Assembly (NCBI GenBank): GCA_900766135.1
Contig: CAAFUF010000057.1
Span: forward strand, 1-64,000
Source: Paenibacillaceae bacterium
Lineage (GTDB): Bacteria > Bacillota > Bacilli > Paenibacillales > Paenibacillaceae
Direction of reading: 5' to 3'
Length of the DNA: 64,000 nucleotides
The notes below the pieces were generated by a model, which saw only the letters and a list, made by a program, of their open reading frames with translations, was not told the origin of the DNA and made no database searches. This document shows positions 1-7,617 of this stretch, piece by piece. The position numbers and the translations under genes are program-made. How positions within the stretch are numbered: position 1 is the first letter of the stretch; each line of letters opens with the position of its first letter.

Positions 1-7
1 ACAAAGT

Positions 8-51
8 AAAATAGTCGGCCAGGAATAGAGTGTCCTAGCCGACTATTTTTT
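8..51. terminator. Bidirectional intrinsic terminator
   Basis: A hairpin with arms at about 9-23 and 34-49 (one mismatch) has an A-run on its left and a T-run on its right. It can therefore end transcription both of a gene entering from the left edge and of the SDR gene on the minus strand. Confidence 0.85.
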
Positions 52-137
52 CAAGCAGGACACATTTCAGTCCCTTGAGTAATTTGATTTACTACCTTTT
101 GGGACAGCCCCTTTTCAATATAGACGGAAAGATAACC

Positions 138-932
138 TCACAAGGTGGGTATCGTCCCCCCGTCGATCACGTATTCGCTGCCGGTAATGGAAGCGGCCCG
201 GTCGGACACAAGGAAGGCGACCAGTTCGGCTACATCCTCCGGCCGTCCCGGATGACCCAGCGGGATGCCGCCAAGTGACTGCATCAGTTGCTCCAGGGCG
301 CTCTCCCGGCTGCCGGTTTCCGTCGCAATCCGGTCGATTAAAGCATCGGCCGCTTCCGTCTGAATGAACCCGGGGGAAACCGTATTGACCCGAATGCCTT
401 GCGGCCCGAATTCTTTGGACAACCCTTTGCTGTAGTTCGTTAACGCCGCCTTCGCCGCGGCATAAGCCAAAGTCGTCTCGAACAGCGGCAGCTTGCGTTG
501 GATCGAAGAAATGTGCACGATCGCCCCCTTCCCCTTCTCCAGCATCGACGGCAGCAGTCCGCGGTCCAAGCGGACGGCGCTAAGCAAGTTCCAGTTCAGC
601 GCGTATACCCAATCTTCATCGCTAAGCGCCAAGGCCCCGCCCGGAGGCGTGGTTGATCCGCCCACGCAGTGAATAAGGATATCCACGCCGCCCATGCGTT
701 CCAGAACCGCACGGATCACCTTCTCCGCCCCTTCGGGGGTGGCCAGGTCAGCGGCTACGAACCGCTGCGGATCGCCCGGCAAGTCCGGCATCGATCTCGC
801 CGTCGTCATGACAGTGGCCCCTGCGTCCCTAAGTCTGGCCGTGATCGCTTGTCCCATCCCTTTGGTCCCCCCGGTCACCAGCACTCTTTTGCCGGCAAAC
901 TCGGTGTGAATCTGATTTAAATCGAATTTCAT
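138..932 (-). CDS. SDR family NAD(P)-dependent oxidoreductase
   Basis: A classical short-chain dehydrogenase/reductase of 264 residues, the usual length. The Rossmann glycine motif TGGTKGMG is near residue 20, and the catalytic Ser142/143, Tyr157 and Lys161 (YAAAK) are in place. The C-terminus has the SDR signature for closing the NAD(P) site (IDGGTIPTL). The start at 932 is preceded by GGAGGGG at good spacing; a longer reading to 1028 lacks such a site. The gene is divergent from a LysR regulator, its likely regulator. The substrate cannot be told from sequence; proteins of this type often reduce 3-oxoacyl or polyol substrates. Confidence 0.9.
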   Translation of the reverse strand: MKFDLNQIHTEFAGKRVLVTGGTKGMGQAITARLRDAGATVMTTARSMPDLPGDPQRFVAADLATPEGAEKVIRAVLERMGGVDILIHCVGGSTTPPGGALALSDEDWVYALNWNLLSAVRLDRGLLPSMLEKGKGAIVHISSIQRKLPLFETTLAYAAAKAALTNYSKGLSKEFGPQGIRVNTVSPGFIQTEAADALIDRIATETGSRESALEQLMQSLGGIPLGHPGRPEDVAELVAFLVSDRAASITGSEYVIDGGTIPTL

Positions 933-1060
933 CCTTACCCCTCCGTAATTTGCAATGTACTGATCCGTCCTTGATCTCATTTCTGCTTCACTCCCCTGCA
1001 TTAGCATCCGGCCTCGATTCCCTTGCATGGTGGAACCGGGCCTCGCTATTTATATTACGA

Positions 1061-1089
1061 TTGACGGCTTATAACGTCTAATTTATAGT
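1061..1089 (+). promoter_or_regulatory. Sigma-A type promoter of the LysR gene
   Basis: TTGACG at 1061-1066 and TATAGT at 1084-1089 are separated by 17 bases, in the gap between the divergent SDR and LysR genes. Confidence 0.6.
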
Positions 1090-1090
1090 A

Positions 1091-1111
1091 TTCATGTAAT
1101 TGATAAATGAA
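1091..1111. promoter_or_regulatory. Candidate LysR-type operator
   Basis: The inverted repeat TTCAT-N11-ATGAA has the T-N11-A geometry of LysR binding boxes. It lies just downstream of the predicted -10 of the regulator and upstream of the SDR gene on the other strand, so it could serve autoregulation and control of the SDR gene. Confidence 0.45.
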
Positions 1112-1137
1112 ATTTATATATAAATGAGGTGCCCTCC

Positions 1138-2019
1138 GTGGAACTGACGCAATTGGAGTATTTTCTGACCGTTGCCCGCTTGCAGCACATGACCCAAGCC
1201 TCCAAATCGCTGAATTTGACCCAGCCGGCTCTAAGCCACGCCATTGCCAAGCTCGAACACGAATTAGGCGTCCCGCTCTTCGAGCGAAGCGGCCGCAGCC
1301 TGGAGCTTAACCGGTATGGACGGATGTTCGCGTTGTGGGTGGAACGGGCGATGCAGGATCTAGGAAACGGGATGCGGGAATTGCAGGAATGGACAAACCC
1401 GGATACGGGCGTCATTGCGCTGTCGTATCTGAATATATTGGGCGTTGATCTTGTGCCCTCTCTGGTCCGCGATTACCAGCTTGACCATCCGCAGGTCCGG
1501 TTCGAATTAACGCAAGGGAATCTCGGAGATATCGACGAGCACTTGGACAAAGGCCTCTCCGACCTGATGATCACTTCGCGCGAATCGTTTATGGATCTTC
1601 ATGAATGGATCGTGATCCAAACGCTTCCGCTGTACATCGTCGTTTCGGCACGGCACCGCTTGGCCGGGCGCCCTTCGTTAAGCTTGACGGAAATATCGGG
1701 GGAACCGTTCGTCGGACTGAAAAACAACTGCGGGCTGAAAGCAACCATCCTGTCCCGCTTCCAAAGTACCGGGTTTACGCTGGCATCGACTTACGATGCC
1801 GAAGATTTGATCACGGTGGCGGGGTTCATTAAAGCCGGTTTAGGCGTATCCGTCCTGCCGAAAACGATGGGGCTGGAACTTGACGGGCTCGTGTGGATTC
1901 CGATTCAAGAGGAAGGCTGGCAATGGGAACTTGGCCTGAAATGGCGAAAAGACCGCTATGTGTCGCCGGCGGCCAAACGGTTCATCGATTACGTGGAAGG
2001 AATCCGACCGATAACGTAA
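1138..2019 (+). CDS. LysR family transcriptional regulator
   Basis: A 293-residue LysR-type regulator. The N-terminal winged helix-turn-helix (LTQLEYFLTVARLQHMTQAS, then SLNLTQPALSHAIAKLE) is followed by a two-lobed effector-binding domain from about residue 90. GTG at 1138 is chosen because GAGGTG lies six bases upstream; a GTG at 1129 overlaps that site. The gene is divergent from the SDR oxidoreductase, the standard arrangement in which the regulator senses a substrate or product of the neighbouring enzyme. The inducer is not recognisable. Confidence 0.9.
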   Translation: MELTQLEYFLTVARLQHMTQASKSLNLTQPALSHAIAKLEHELGVPLFERSGRSLELNRYGRMFALWVERAMQDLGNGMRELQEWTNPDTGVIALSYLNILGVDLVPSLVRDYQLDHPQVRFELTQGNLGDIDEHLDKGLSDLMITSRESFMDLHEWIVIQTLPLYIVVSARHRLAGRPSLSLTEISGEPFVGLKNNCGLKATILSRFQSTGFTLASTYDAEDLITVAGFIKAGLGVSVLPKTMGLELDGLVWIPIQEEGWQWELGLKWRKDRYVSPAAKRFIDYVEGIRPIT

Positions 2020-2043
2020 AACGTCGCCTAGAAGTCCGAAGAC

Positions 2044-2739
2044 TCATACGGGCTTGTCCGGAAAGTCACTCAACGGCCGCGCCAGCCTTGACCAATCGCG
2101 CGGCACCTCTTCCACGGGGGAGGCGAACACCGCTTTTAAATGGCGCGTTACGTGTTGGATCCGTCGTTCGATCAGCACCTCCCGGATCTCCGAAGCCCGA
2201 GCCGGAGCGAAGGCGACGGCCGGATTGGGGAATGCGCGCAGCGGGACGAACATGTCCGGGCTTTTCTTATAGGAAGTACGCGCCGGATATCGGGGCGAAC
2301 TGCCTGAATCGTATTTGGACAGTCTCACGGACGAGGCGTGTTCGGCAAGCAGCGAAACCGCATCGAATTCCAGTACGGCAAACCCTTCGCCGGGTTCCCG
2401 GCGGACATACGTCGCCATCATTTTCCGGCAATCCTGAACCGTGGGCCAGAAGAAGACATGGCGGTCCAAATAAGCCCGAAACTCCTCCAACGTCGTCCCT
2501 TCGCCGATCATGGATTCGGCAATGCGCAGATTGGCGTTGATCGTCATCTCATGTTCGCCGGCTTGCGCCTTGACCGGCTGTAATCTTCGCTTGCCGATCC
2601 ATCCCGGAATGATTTGTGAACTGGACCACAGGTTGTCGCTGGAAGCGATCGATGGCAAGTTTCCGGTTCTCGTAAAATGGTACAGCGACTTTCGGCCTTT
2701 GCTTTGGGTGATGGCGGCTATAACTTCCTCGTACATCAT
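2044..2739 (-). CDS. ADP-ribosyltransferase-like protein (DarT/DUF7002-like)
   Basis: A 231-residue protein without signal peptide or membrane segment. The N-terminus SLYHFTRTGNLPSI (His21) resembles the NAD-binding start of DarT-like and related ADP-ribosyltransferase folds (YHxT...NLxxI). A later REVLIE stretch (Glu187) is placed like the catalytic glutamate block of that fold. The segment HVFFWP at 94-99 is typical of uncharacterised relatives. AGGAGG precedes a double ATG; the first at 2739 is used, though the second (2736) has better spacing. No macrodomain (DarG) antitoxin is adjacent, so a toxin role is unproven. The fold assignment is inference from short motifs. Confidence 0.6.
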   Translation of the reverse strand: MMYEEVIAAITQSKGRKSLYHFTRTGNLPSIASSDNLWSSSQIIPGWIGKRRLQPVKAQAGEHEMTINANLRIAESMIGEGTTLEEFRAYLDRHVFFWPTVQDCRKMMATYVRREPGEGFAVLEFDAVSLLAEHASSVRLSKYDSGSSPRYPARTSYKKSPDMFVPLRAFPNPAVAFAPARASEIREVLIERRIQHVTRHLKAVFASPVEEVPRDWSRLARPLSDFPDKPV

Positions 2740-2812
2740 TTGCTCCTCCTGGCATGGGTTCTATGTTCACTATTCCATAAAATTGGCGAAGCTATGAGCC
2801 CCGATGATCAAG

Positions 2813-2852
2813 AAAGGACCTCATTCCGCAGCAAATGGAATGAGGTCCTTTT
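2813..2852 (-). terminator. Intrinsic terminator of the HD-domain gene
   Basis: A strong stem of about 15 base pairs (arms at 2813-2827 and 2837-2852) followed on the minus strand by CCTTTCTT. It sits 27 bases after the stop of the HD-domain gene. Confidence 0.85.
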
Positions 2853-2878
2853 CGTTTCGAGCGGGCTTGGGGTCCGAT

Positions 2879-3520
2879 TTAATGCTCCAGCGCCTCCTGC
2901 GTAATCCGCTTGATGTCGATCGGCGACGTTGTCCCCTCGTTAACCATGTCCGTCAATATTTCGCGAAGGAAATAATCGACGCAATGGAGGTCGATATTTT
3001 TGATTTTCACCAAGGCGTCGCGGTACATTTTGACGAATTCCTTCTCCGTGTTGCCCCGCTGCAGCTCGGCAAACGCTTCATAGACCTGGTCCAGTTTGTC
3101 GGCAACTTCCAGGATCAGGCCCTCGACGGTATGATCCTTCCCTTCGCGCAATTGGTTGCGAAAGATCGTTTTGAACTCTTCGGGAATATGCTCATCGATG
3201 AAGTTATGAACCATGCCCTCTTCAACTTGCTGAATCAAATTCCGCAGCTCGATCGAGGCGTGTTTGACCGGCGTTTTGATATCCCCGATAAAAATTTCGC
3301 CGTAATCGTGGCTGCTCGTAATCTCGTATAATTTCTTCCAATCGATGGCGACTCCGTTTTTTTCTTCGATATCGGCCAAGGTCTTGGCGTACTGCACGAC
3401 TTTCCAAGAATGCGCCGCCACGCTATGTTCTTCGAATTTGAACCTTCCGGGACAGCGATAGATGCGTTCTAATTCGTTTAAGGAGCGAAAGTAAGCATGA
3501 ATGCCCATCGGATCAGCCAT
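2879..3520 (-). CDS. HD-domain phosphohydrolase, YfbR-like
   Basis: A 213-residue metal-dependent HD-superfamily protein. The putative metal ligands are His37 (AHSW), the HD doublet at 71-72 (SSHDYGEIFIGDI) and Asp141 (VADKLD). This is the pattern of YfbR/HDDC2-type 5'-deoxynucleotidases, which remove phosphate from deoxynucleoside monophosphates. The length fits the family. The ribosome binding site before 3520 is weak, so the start is moderately sure. The gene stands alone, with its own terminator downstream. The exact substrate is inferred from family only. Confidence 0.8.
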   Translation of the reverse strand: MADPMGIHAYFRSLNELERIYRCPGRFKFEEHSVAAHSWKVVQYAKTLADIEEKNGVAIDWKKLYEITSSHDYGEIFIGDIKTPVKHASIELRNLIQQVEEGMVHNFIDEHIPEEFKTIFRNQLREGKDHTVEGLILEVADKLDQVYEAFAELQRGNTEKEFVKMYRDALVKIKNIDLHCVDYFLREILTDMVNEGTTSPIDIKRITQEALEH

Positions 3521-4099
3521 CTTTCTGTATGGTTTTTTAACCCCAGTATAGATGGCGAATGTTAACGAAACGTCAAAACCGGCATTTTCACCGGGTAAAT
3601 AACCGTTCGGCCCTTCAAAGGAAGGACCTGATCATCGAAATCGCCGGTGTGTGTTACCTATTTCGCCCGATATACCCCTGTTGCCGAAAATAGAGCCCTA
3701 AAAACGAAATCGTCGATTACTGAAGCAACGTTAACCGTACGAAGCTCTAACGCTTACGAGTAACGCTATTTGAGCTGAAACGAGGATTTTCAGGATGTAA
3801 CGCTTGCGGGAGAGCTTATTCCCTGGCTTCTCCCAAGAAAAGGGGCGGTTTAGCCCAATTAAGCGCTCTGATCCGCGTTAGAAATGTAACTTCCCTCGTT
3901 TCGCCCAAATAGCCATCCTGGCAAGCGTTAGCGCTAACTGGCTCGGAACAGTTTGATCTTTTGGCTCCACCTCGTTCGTCAAGCGCCAATTTTAAGAGAA
4001 CTGATCCATCACGATCATCTTCAAACAAGCTCTCATAAAAATCGTCCCGTATGCGCTGCCTACGGCACCAAATTTCACCAAACGCTCGGGCCCATCAAG
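3521..4099. repeat. Noncoding region with AACGCT/AGCGTT repeat motifs
   Basis: This long gap has no convincing gene. Between 3741 and 3961 the hexamer AACGCT recurs (3749, 3762, 3799) and its complement AGCGTT appears at 3924, within stretches rich in short inverted repeats such as TTAGCGCTAA. The pattern resembles small dispersed intergenic repeats of Paenibacillus-type genomes. Short ORFs here have no ribosome binding sites or recognisable products. Confidence 0.5.
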
Positions 4100-4136
4100 C
4101 AAAGCCATTGCACACCGCAATGGCTTTGTTTACAAT
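4100..4136 (+). promoter_or_regulatory. Promoter of the YbaK-like gene overlapped by an inverted repeat
   Basis: TTGCAC at 4108-4113 and TACAAT at 4131-4136 are 17 bases apart. A perfect 12-base inverted repeat (arms 4100-4111 and 4117-4128, loop of 5) covers the -35 box and most of the spacer. It could be an operator, or an intrinsic terminator with a weak T-tail (GTTTAC). Confidence 0.6.
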
Positions 4137-4170
4137 AGAGCCAATAAATTTACGAAAGGAATTCATTACC

Positions 4171-4686
4171 ATGTCTATCGAAAACGTACGTTCACACCTG
4201 CGCCAATTCGGCCGTGAGCAGGATATTCGCGAATTTTCCTCCAGCAGCGCCTCCGTGGAGTTGGCGGCCGCCGTCCTCGGGGTCATCCCCGCCCGCATCG
4301 CGAAAACCTTGTCTTTCCGGGGAGAAGGCGAACAAGCCTCTCTGCTGGTCGTCTCCGCCGGCGATGCCAAAACCGACAACAAAAAATTCCGGGAACATTT
4401 CGGCTTCAAACCGCGCATGCTGACCCTGGACGAAGTGTTGGCTCAGACCGGCCACGCCGTCGGCGGCGTTTGCCCGTTCGGGCTTGCTCATCCGCTGCCC
4501 GTCTATCTCGACGTCTCGCTCCAGCGTTTCGAAACGGTGTTTCCCGCCTGCGGCAGCAGCAACTCGGCGATCGAGCTGAATTGCGAGGACATGTACCGTT
4601 ATGCCGCGGCCCAAGGCTGGGTTGACGTCTGCAAGGATTGGGCGCCGGAAGCGAATACGGATGTCGAAAAGGAAAACGTCAGCTAA
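4171..4686 (+). CDS. YbaK/EbsC-family aminoacyl-tRNA deacylase-like protein
   Basis: A 171-residue single-domain YbaK/EbsC protein, the fold that hydrolyses mischarged aminoacyl-tRNAs in trans. Family-like stretches are the N-terminal helix, a conserved lysine region (DAKTDNKKFREHFG) and GHAVGGVCPFGL near the active site. ATG at 4171 follows AAAGGA. The gene converges on a second YbaK-family gene, with only 17 bases between the stops. The two proteins are clearly different subfamilies, so this is not a recent tandem copy. The amino acid specificity cannot be read from sequence. Confidence 0.85.
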   Translation: MSIENVRSHLRQFGREQDIREFSSSSASVELAAAVLGVIPARIAKTLSFRGEGEQASLLVVSAGDAKTDNKKFREHFGFKPRMLTLDEVLAQTGHAVGGVCPFGLAHPLPVYLDVSLQRFETVFPACGSSNSAIELNCEDMYRYAAAQGWVDVCKDWAPEANTDVEKENVS

Positions 4687-4703
4687 CCCCTTCCCACAGC
4701 TTC

Positions 4704-5192
4704 CTATTCTTCCCCTTCCTCGCGAAGGAGCGGAGCGAACTTCCCTTTGACTTGCTCCGCCAAACGTCGCGGCTCAAGCTCCATTTGCAGTCCGACCTTT
4801 CCGGCGGAAACGAGAAAGGTGTCCAACCCCTCCGCCCGACTATCAACAAACGTCGGGAACAGCTTCTTCATCCCGACCGGAGAGCAGCCGCCGCGGACAT
4901 AACCTGTGTGCTGCTGCAAATCCTTCAGCGGCAACATTTCGATTTTTTTGACGCCGGCAGCTTTGGCCGCCTTTTTCAGGTCCAGTTCCTCGGCAACCGG
5001 GATGATGAATACGTAAAGCGCCGCCCCTTGGTGAGCTACCAAGGTTTTGTACACTTGTTCCGCCGGTTTGCCGATTTTCTCCGCCACCGCGGTTCCGTGG
5101 ATTTGCCCGTCCTCTGCGTCGTAGGCATAAATGCGGTATTCCGTTTTGGACTTGTCCAGCATCCGCATCGCATTCGTTTTGACCTCCGCCAT
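4704..5192 (-). CDS. ybaK: Cys-tRNA(Pro) deacylase YbaK
   Basis: A 162-residue YbaK protein. It is expected to clear Cys mischarged onto tRNA(Pro) by prolyl-tRNA synthetase. Family motifs are visible: VYKTLVAHQG with the catalytic lysine, AAGVKKIEMLP and GYVRGGCSPVGMKK. ATG at 5192 has AAGGAG eight bases upstream; a GTG nine bases earlier overlaps that site and is rejected. It converges with the more divergent YbaK-like gene at 4171-4686. Confidence 0.9.
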   Translation of the reverse strand: MAEVKTNAMRMLDKSKTEYRIYAYDAEDGQIHGTAVAEKIGKPAEQVYKTLVAHQGAALYVFIIPVAEELDLKKAAKAAGVKKIEMLPLKDLQQHTGYVRGGCSPVGMKKLFPTFVDSRAEGLDTFLVSAGKVGLQMELEPRRLAEQVKGKFAPLLREEGEE

Positions 5193-5375
5193 TGCTGCCA
5201 CTCCTTTTCAAACCCTTAATTTCTTCTAGAATTATCCTAGCACTTCCGTTAAACGGAGGACAGGCCCGGTTTGCTTATATTCGTTTTGCCGGAAATTCAA
5301 ATGAGGACTTTTGCGAAACATAATTAATTAATATCATGATTTTACCTAAATAAATTTTGCATTTTTCACAATGGG

Positions 5376-5404
5376 TTTACATTATTTCATTCATTCTCTA
5401 TGAT
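5376..5404 (+). promoter_or_regulatory. Sigma-A type promoter of the lrp-lysE unit
   Basis: TTTACA at 5376-5381 and TATGAT at 5399-5404 with a 17-base spacer, 34 bases upstream of the TTG start of the Lrp-type regulator. Confidence 0.6.
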
Positions 5405-5438
5405 AGGTTTAATTCCATACCAGTGAGAAGGTGTTCCC

Positions 5439-5879
5439 TTGGATCATACCGATCAGCGAATCTTGAATGCCCTTAAACAAAACGGCCGCATAACCGCCTC
5501 CGACATCGGCAAACAGGTCGGCCTCTCCGTTCCCGCCGTTTCCGAACGCATCCGCAAGCTGGAGGAAGCCGGCGTCATCGAAGCCTATACGGTCAAAATC
5601 AACCGGGCGAAAACGGGGCTTAAGCTGCTGGCCTTTATTTTCGTCGGCATCGAGCATACCCAACATGTCGAACCGTTCCGCAAAGCGATCGTGGCATGCG
5701 AACCGGTCCTCGAGTGCCATCATATCGCCGGCGAATACGATTATTTGCTGAAGGTGCTGGTCGAAGATACGGTGCAGCTGGAGGCTTTTTTAACCGGAAC
5801 CTTGAAGAAAATCCCGGGCGTGCAGAAAAGCAACACGATGATCTCCCTCTCCTCGCTTAAGGAAAACATGAACCTTTGA
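5439..5879 (+). CDS. Lrp/AsnC family transcriptional regulator
   Basis: A 146-residue Lrp-type regulator: an N-terminal AsnC helix-turn-helix (DQRILNALKQNGRITASDIG, then SVPAVSERIRKLEE) and a C-terminal RAM ligand-binding domain with the GEYDYLLKV strand. It starts at TTG, with AAGGTG five bases upstream; no better start exists in frame. It lies 15 bases upstream of a LysE-family exporter. Together they look like an amino-acid-responsive efflux unit in which the regulator senses the exported amino acid. Confidence 0.9.
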   Translation: MDHTDQRILNALKQNGRITASDIGKQVGLSVPAVSERIRKLEEAGVIEAYTVKINRAKTGLKLLAFIFVGIEHTQHVEPFRKAIVACEPVLECHHIAGEYDYLLKVLVEDTVQLEAFLTGTLKKIPGVQKSNTMISLSSLKENMNL

Positions 5880-5894
5880 GAGGAGGTGCGAGCA

Positions 5895-6509
5895 ATGCTG
5901 ATTCGCGGATTCAGGTTCGGGATGCTGCTACAATTGGCCGTTGGCCCGGTCTGCTTATACATCTTTCAAACCGGCTCCCTCCATGGATTTTGGACGGCGG
6001 AAGCCGGCGTCCTTGGAGCAACGCTCGTCGACGGGATGTATATGCTGGCGGCGATGTTAGGCCTTACTTCCCTACTGGACCGTAAACGGATCCGCCCCGT
6101 GGTGCATTGGTTCGGCTCGGCCGTGTTGGGGCTGTTCGGCATAAGCGCGATCCTGGGCGCATTTCATATCGCGATTCTGCCGAGCTTTTCCCTGTCGGAA
6201 TGGAGCGGCGAAGAAAACGCATGGGCGTACGTCACGCTATTGACCGCCTCCAACCCGCTAACGATCCTGTTCTGGGCTGGCGTGTTCACCTCCAAAATCA
6301 CCGAGACGGGCCTAGGCCGCATCGATATCTCGCGTTTTGCCCTGGGGGCCTTGACGGCAACCTTCGCCTTCCTTACCTTGGTTGCGCTAGTTGGCAGCTT
6401 GGCGAACGCGTTCCTTCCGCCGCGGCTGTCGCAGGTGTTGAACGTTCTCGTCGGCTTCGTCCTGCTTGCCTTCGCACTACGCATGGCCGTAACGCGCCGC
6501 AAATCTTAA
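5895..6509 (+). CDS. LysE family amino acid exporter
   Basis: A 204-residue integral membrane protein with about six hydrophobic segments and the LysE/RhtB features GMLLQLAVGPVCLYIF near the N-terminus and the TASNPLTILFW loop. ATG at 5895 is preceded by AGGAGGTG at six bases; a GTG at 5886 lies inside that site. It is cotranscribed with the upstream Lrp regulator. Its function is export of an amino acid or related compound across the cytoplasmic membrane; the substrate is unknown. Confidence 0.9.
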   Translation: MLIRGFRFGMLLQLAVGPVCLYIFQTGSLHGFWTAEAGVLGATLVDGMYMLAAMLGLTSLLDRKRIRPVVHWFGSAVLGLFGISAILGAFHIAILPSFSLSEWSGEENAWAYVTLLTASNPLTILFWAGVFTSKITETGLGRIDISRFALGALTATFAFLTLVALVGSLANAFLPPRLSQVLNVLVGFVLLAFALRMAVTRRKS

Positions 6510-6616
6510 CAGGAAGACCGACTGGTTTTCACGCTCCCTTAACATCCGCTCTTTATGCTGAATGTAAGAACTTCGCCTTGGGTCCTACCGGGCGAACCAT
6601 CAGCAGGAGGGATCCC

Positions 6617-7603
6617 ATGCCGGCCTTATGGATGCACTTGGAGTATGGACAGCGGCTTGCGGCCGAATTTCGGGACCGTTTGCCTTTTTTGAGCGAGCTT
6701 TCGGCCAATCGTAATCTTTACCACGTCGGTTGCCAGGGACCGGATGTGCTGCTTTTCCGCGGATTTTGGTCCTGGCGCGGCCCCAGCCGGACGGTTCGGC
6801 TCGGCAACCTGATGCACAGCCGTAGCTGTGGACCGGTTTTGGTCGATGTATTTGCAACCAGCCTCATGCTCCCCGAACCCGATCGTTCGGCTGCCTTGCT
6901 GTATTTCCTCGGTTTTCTCACCCACCACTTGCTCGACCGCAATCTCCACCCCTACATTAACTGGAACGCCGGCTACAAAGGGCTGGACCACCAGCGCTTC
7001 GAAATCGCCTTGGACGCCGTATTTTTACGAAGACTCAAACAAATGGACGTTTCGCACCTTCCCGGTTGGAAAGAAATCGACCTGAGCGCCGGGTTGCCGC
7101 TCCCCGTCCGCCGGATTCTCCACGATACTTCAATGCTCCATTATCCGGAAATGTCCGGCCTTTCTTTGGATAGCTGGCAAGCGGCGTATCATGATATGCG
7201 GTTGGCGTTCCGCTTGTTGTTTGATCCAAGGGGCTGGAAGAAGTCGCTGGCGGCGGGTCCTCTTCGCGGATTATTTTATCCATCCGTTCCTTCCCTTTCC
7301 GCCTCCGGTCTGCCGGATTATCTGAACGAACGGCATGCCGAATGGCGGCATTCGGCCGTATTATCCGAGATCAGAACGGATAGCGTGTGGGAGCTTTGGG
7401 AGCAGGCGCTCGAGGATGGCACAAATGTTCTTGAAGTGCTGGCGGAGTGGATAAATGAAGAAATCCCCGAAGCATCCGCGCGGAAACGGGAACAGTTCCG
7501 GCAAACGTTAGGGGATCGCTCATACGATACGGGAAAAGAATGCGTCAGCAACCTAGTGAATCGATACGCGGAACCCATATGGAACCGTCGGCAAACCGGT
7601 TAA
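6617..7603 (+). CDS. Zinc-dependent phospholipase C-like protein
   Basis: A 328-residue protein of the zinc-dependent phospholipase C/P1 nuclease-like superfamily. Histidine-rich helical motifs fit metal binding: MHLEYG, YHVGCQGPDVL, FLTHHLLDRNLHPYIN and HHQRFE-like (LDHQRFEIALD). It has no signal peptide, so unlike secreted phospholipases it is likely cytoplasmic. The start at 6617 follows AGGAGG; a much longer open frame upstream overlaps the lysE gene and is a shadow. Proteins of this type are common and uncharacterised in Paenibacillaceae. The enzymatic activity is family inference. Confidence 0.75.
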   Translation: MPALWMHLEYGQRLAAEFRDRLPFLSELSANRNLYHVGCQGPDVLLFRGFWSWRGPSRTVRLGNLMHSRSCGPVLVDVFATSLMLPEPDRSAALLYFLGFLTHHLLDRNLHPYINWNAGYKGLDHQRFEIALDAVFLRRLKQMDVSHLPGWKEIDLSAGLPLPVRRILHDTSMLHYPEMSGLSLDSWQAAYHDMRLAFRLLFDPRGWKKSLAAGPLRGLFYPSVPSLSASGLPDYLNERHAEWRHSAVLSEIRTDSVWELWEQALEDGTNVLEVLAEWINEEIPEASARKREQFRQTLGDRSYDTGKECVSNLVNRYAEPIWNRRQTG

Positions 7604-7617
7604 CACCGATAAGCTGC

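Noticed and set aside
3816..4028. 70-codon open frame in the long gap before the YbaK-like gene
   Set aside because: It lies within the AACGCT repeat region, with no ribosome binding site and no recognisable product.
6107..6616. Upstream extension of the phospholipase-like gene
   Set aside because: It overlaps lysE in another frame; the clear AGGAGG and ATG at 6617 mark the real start.
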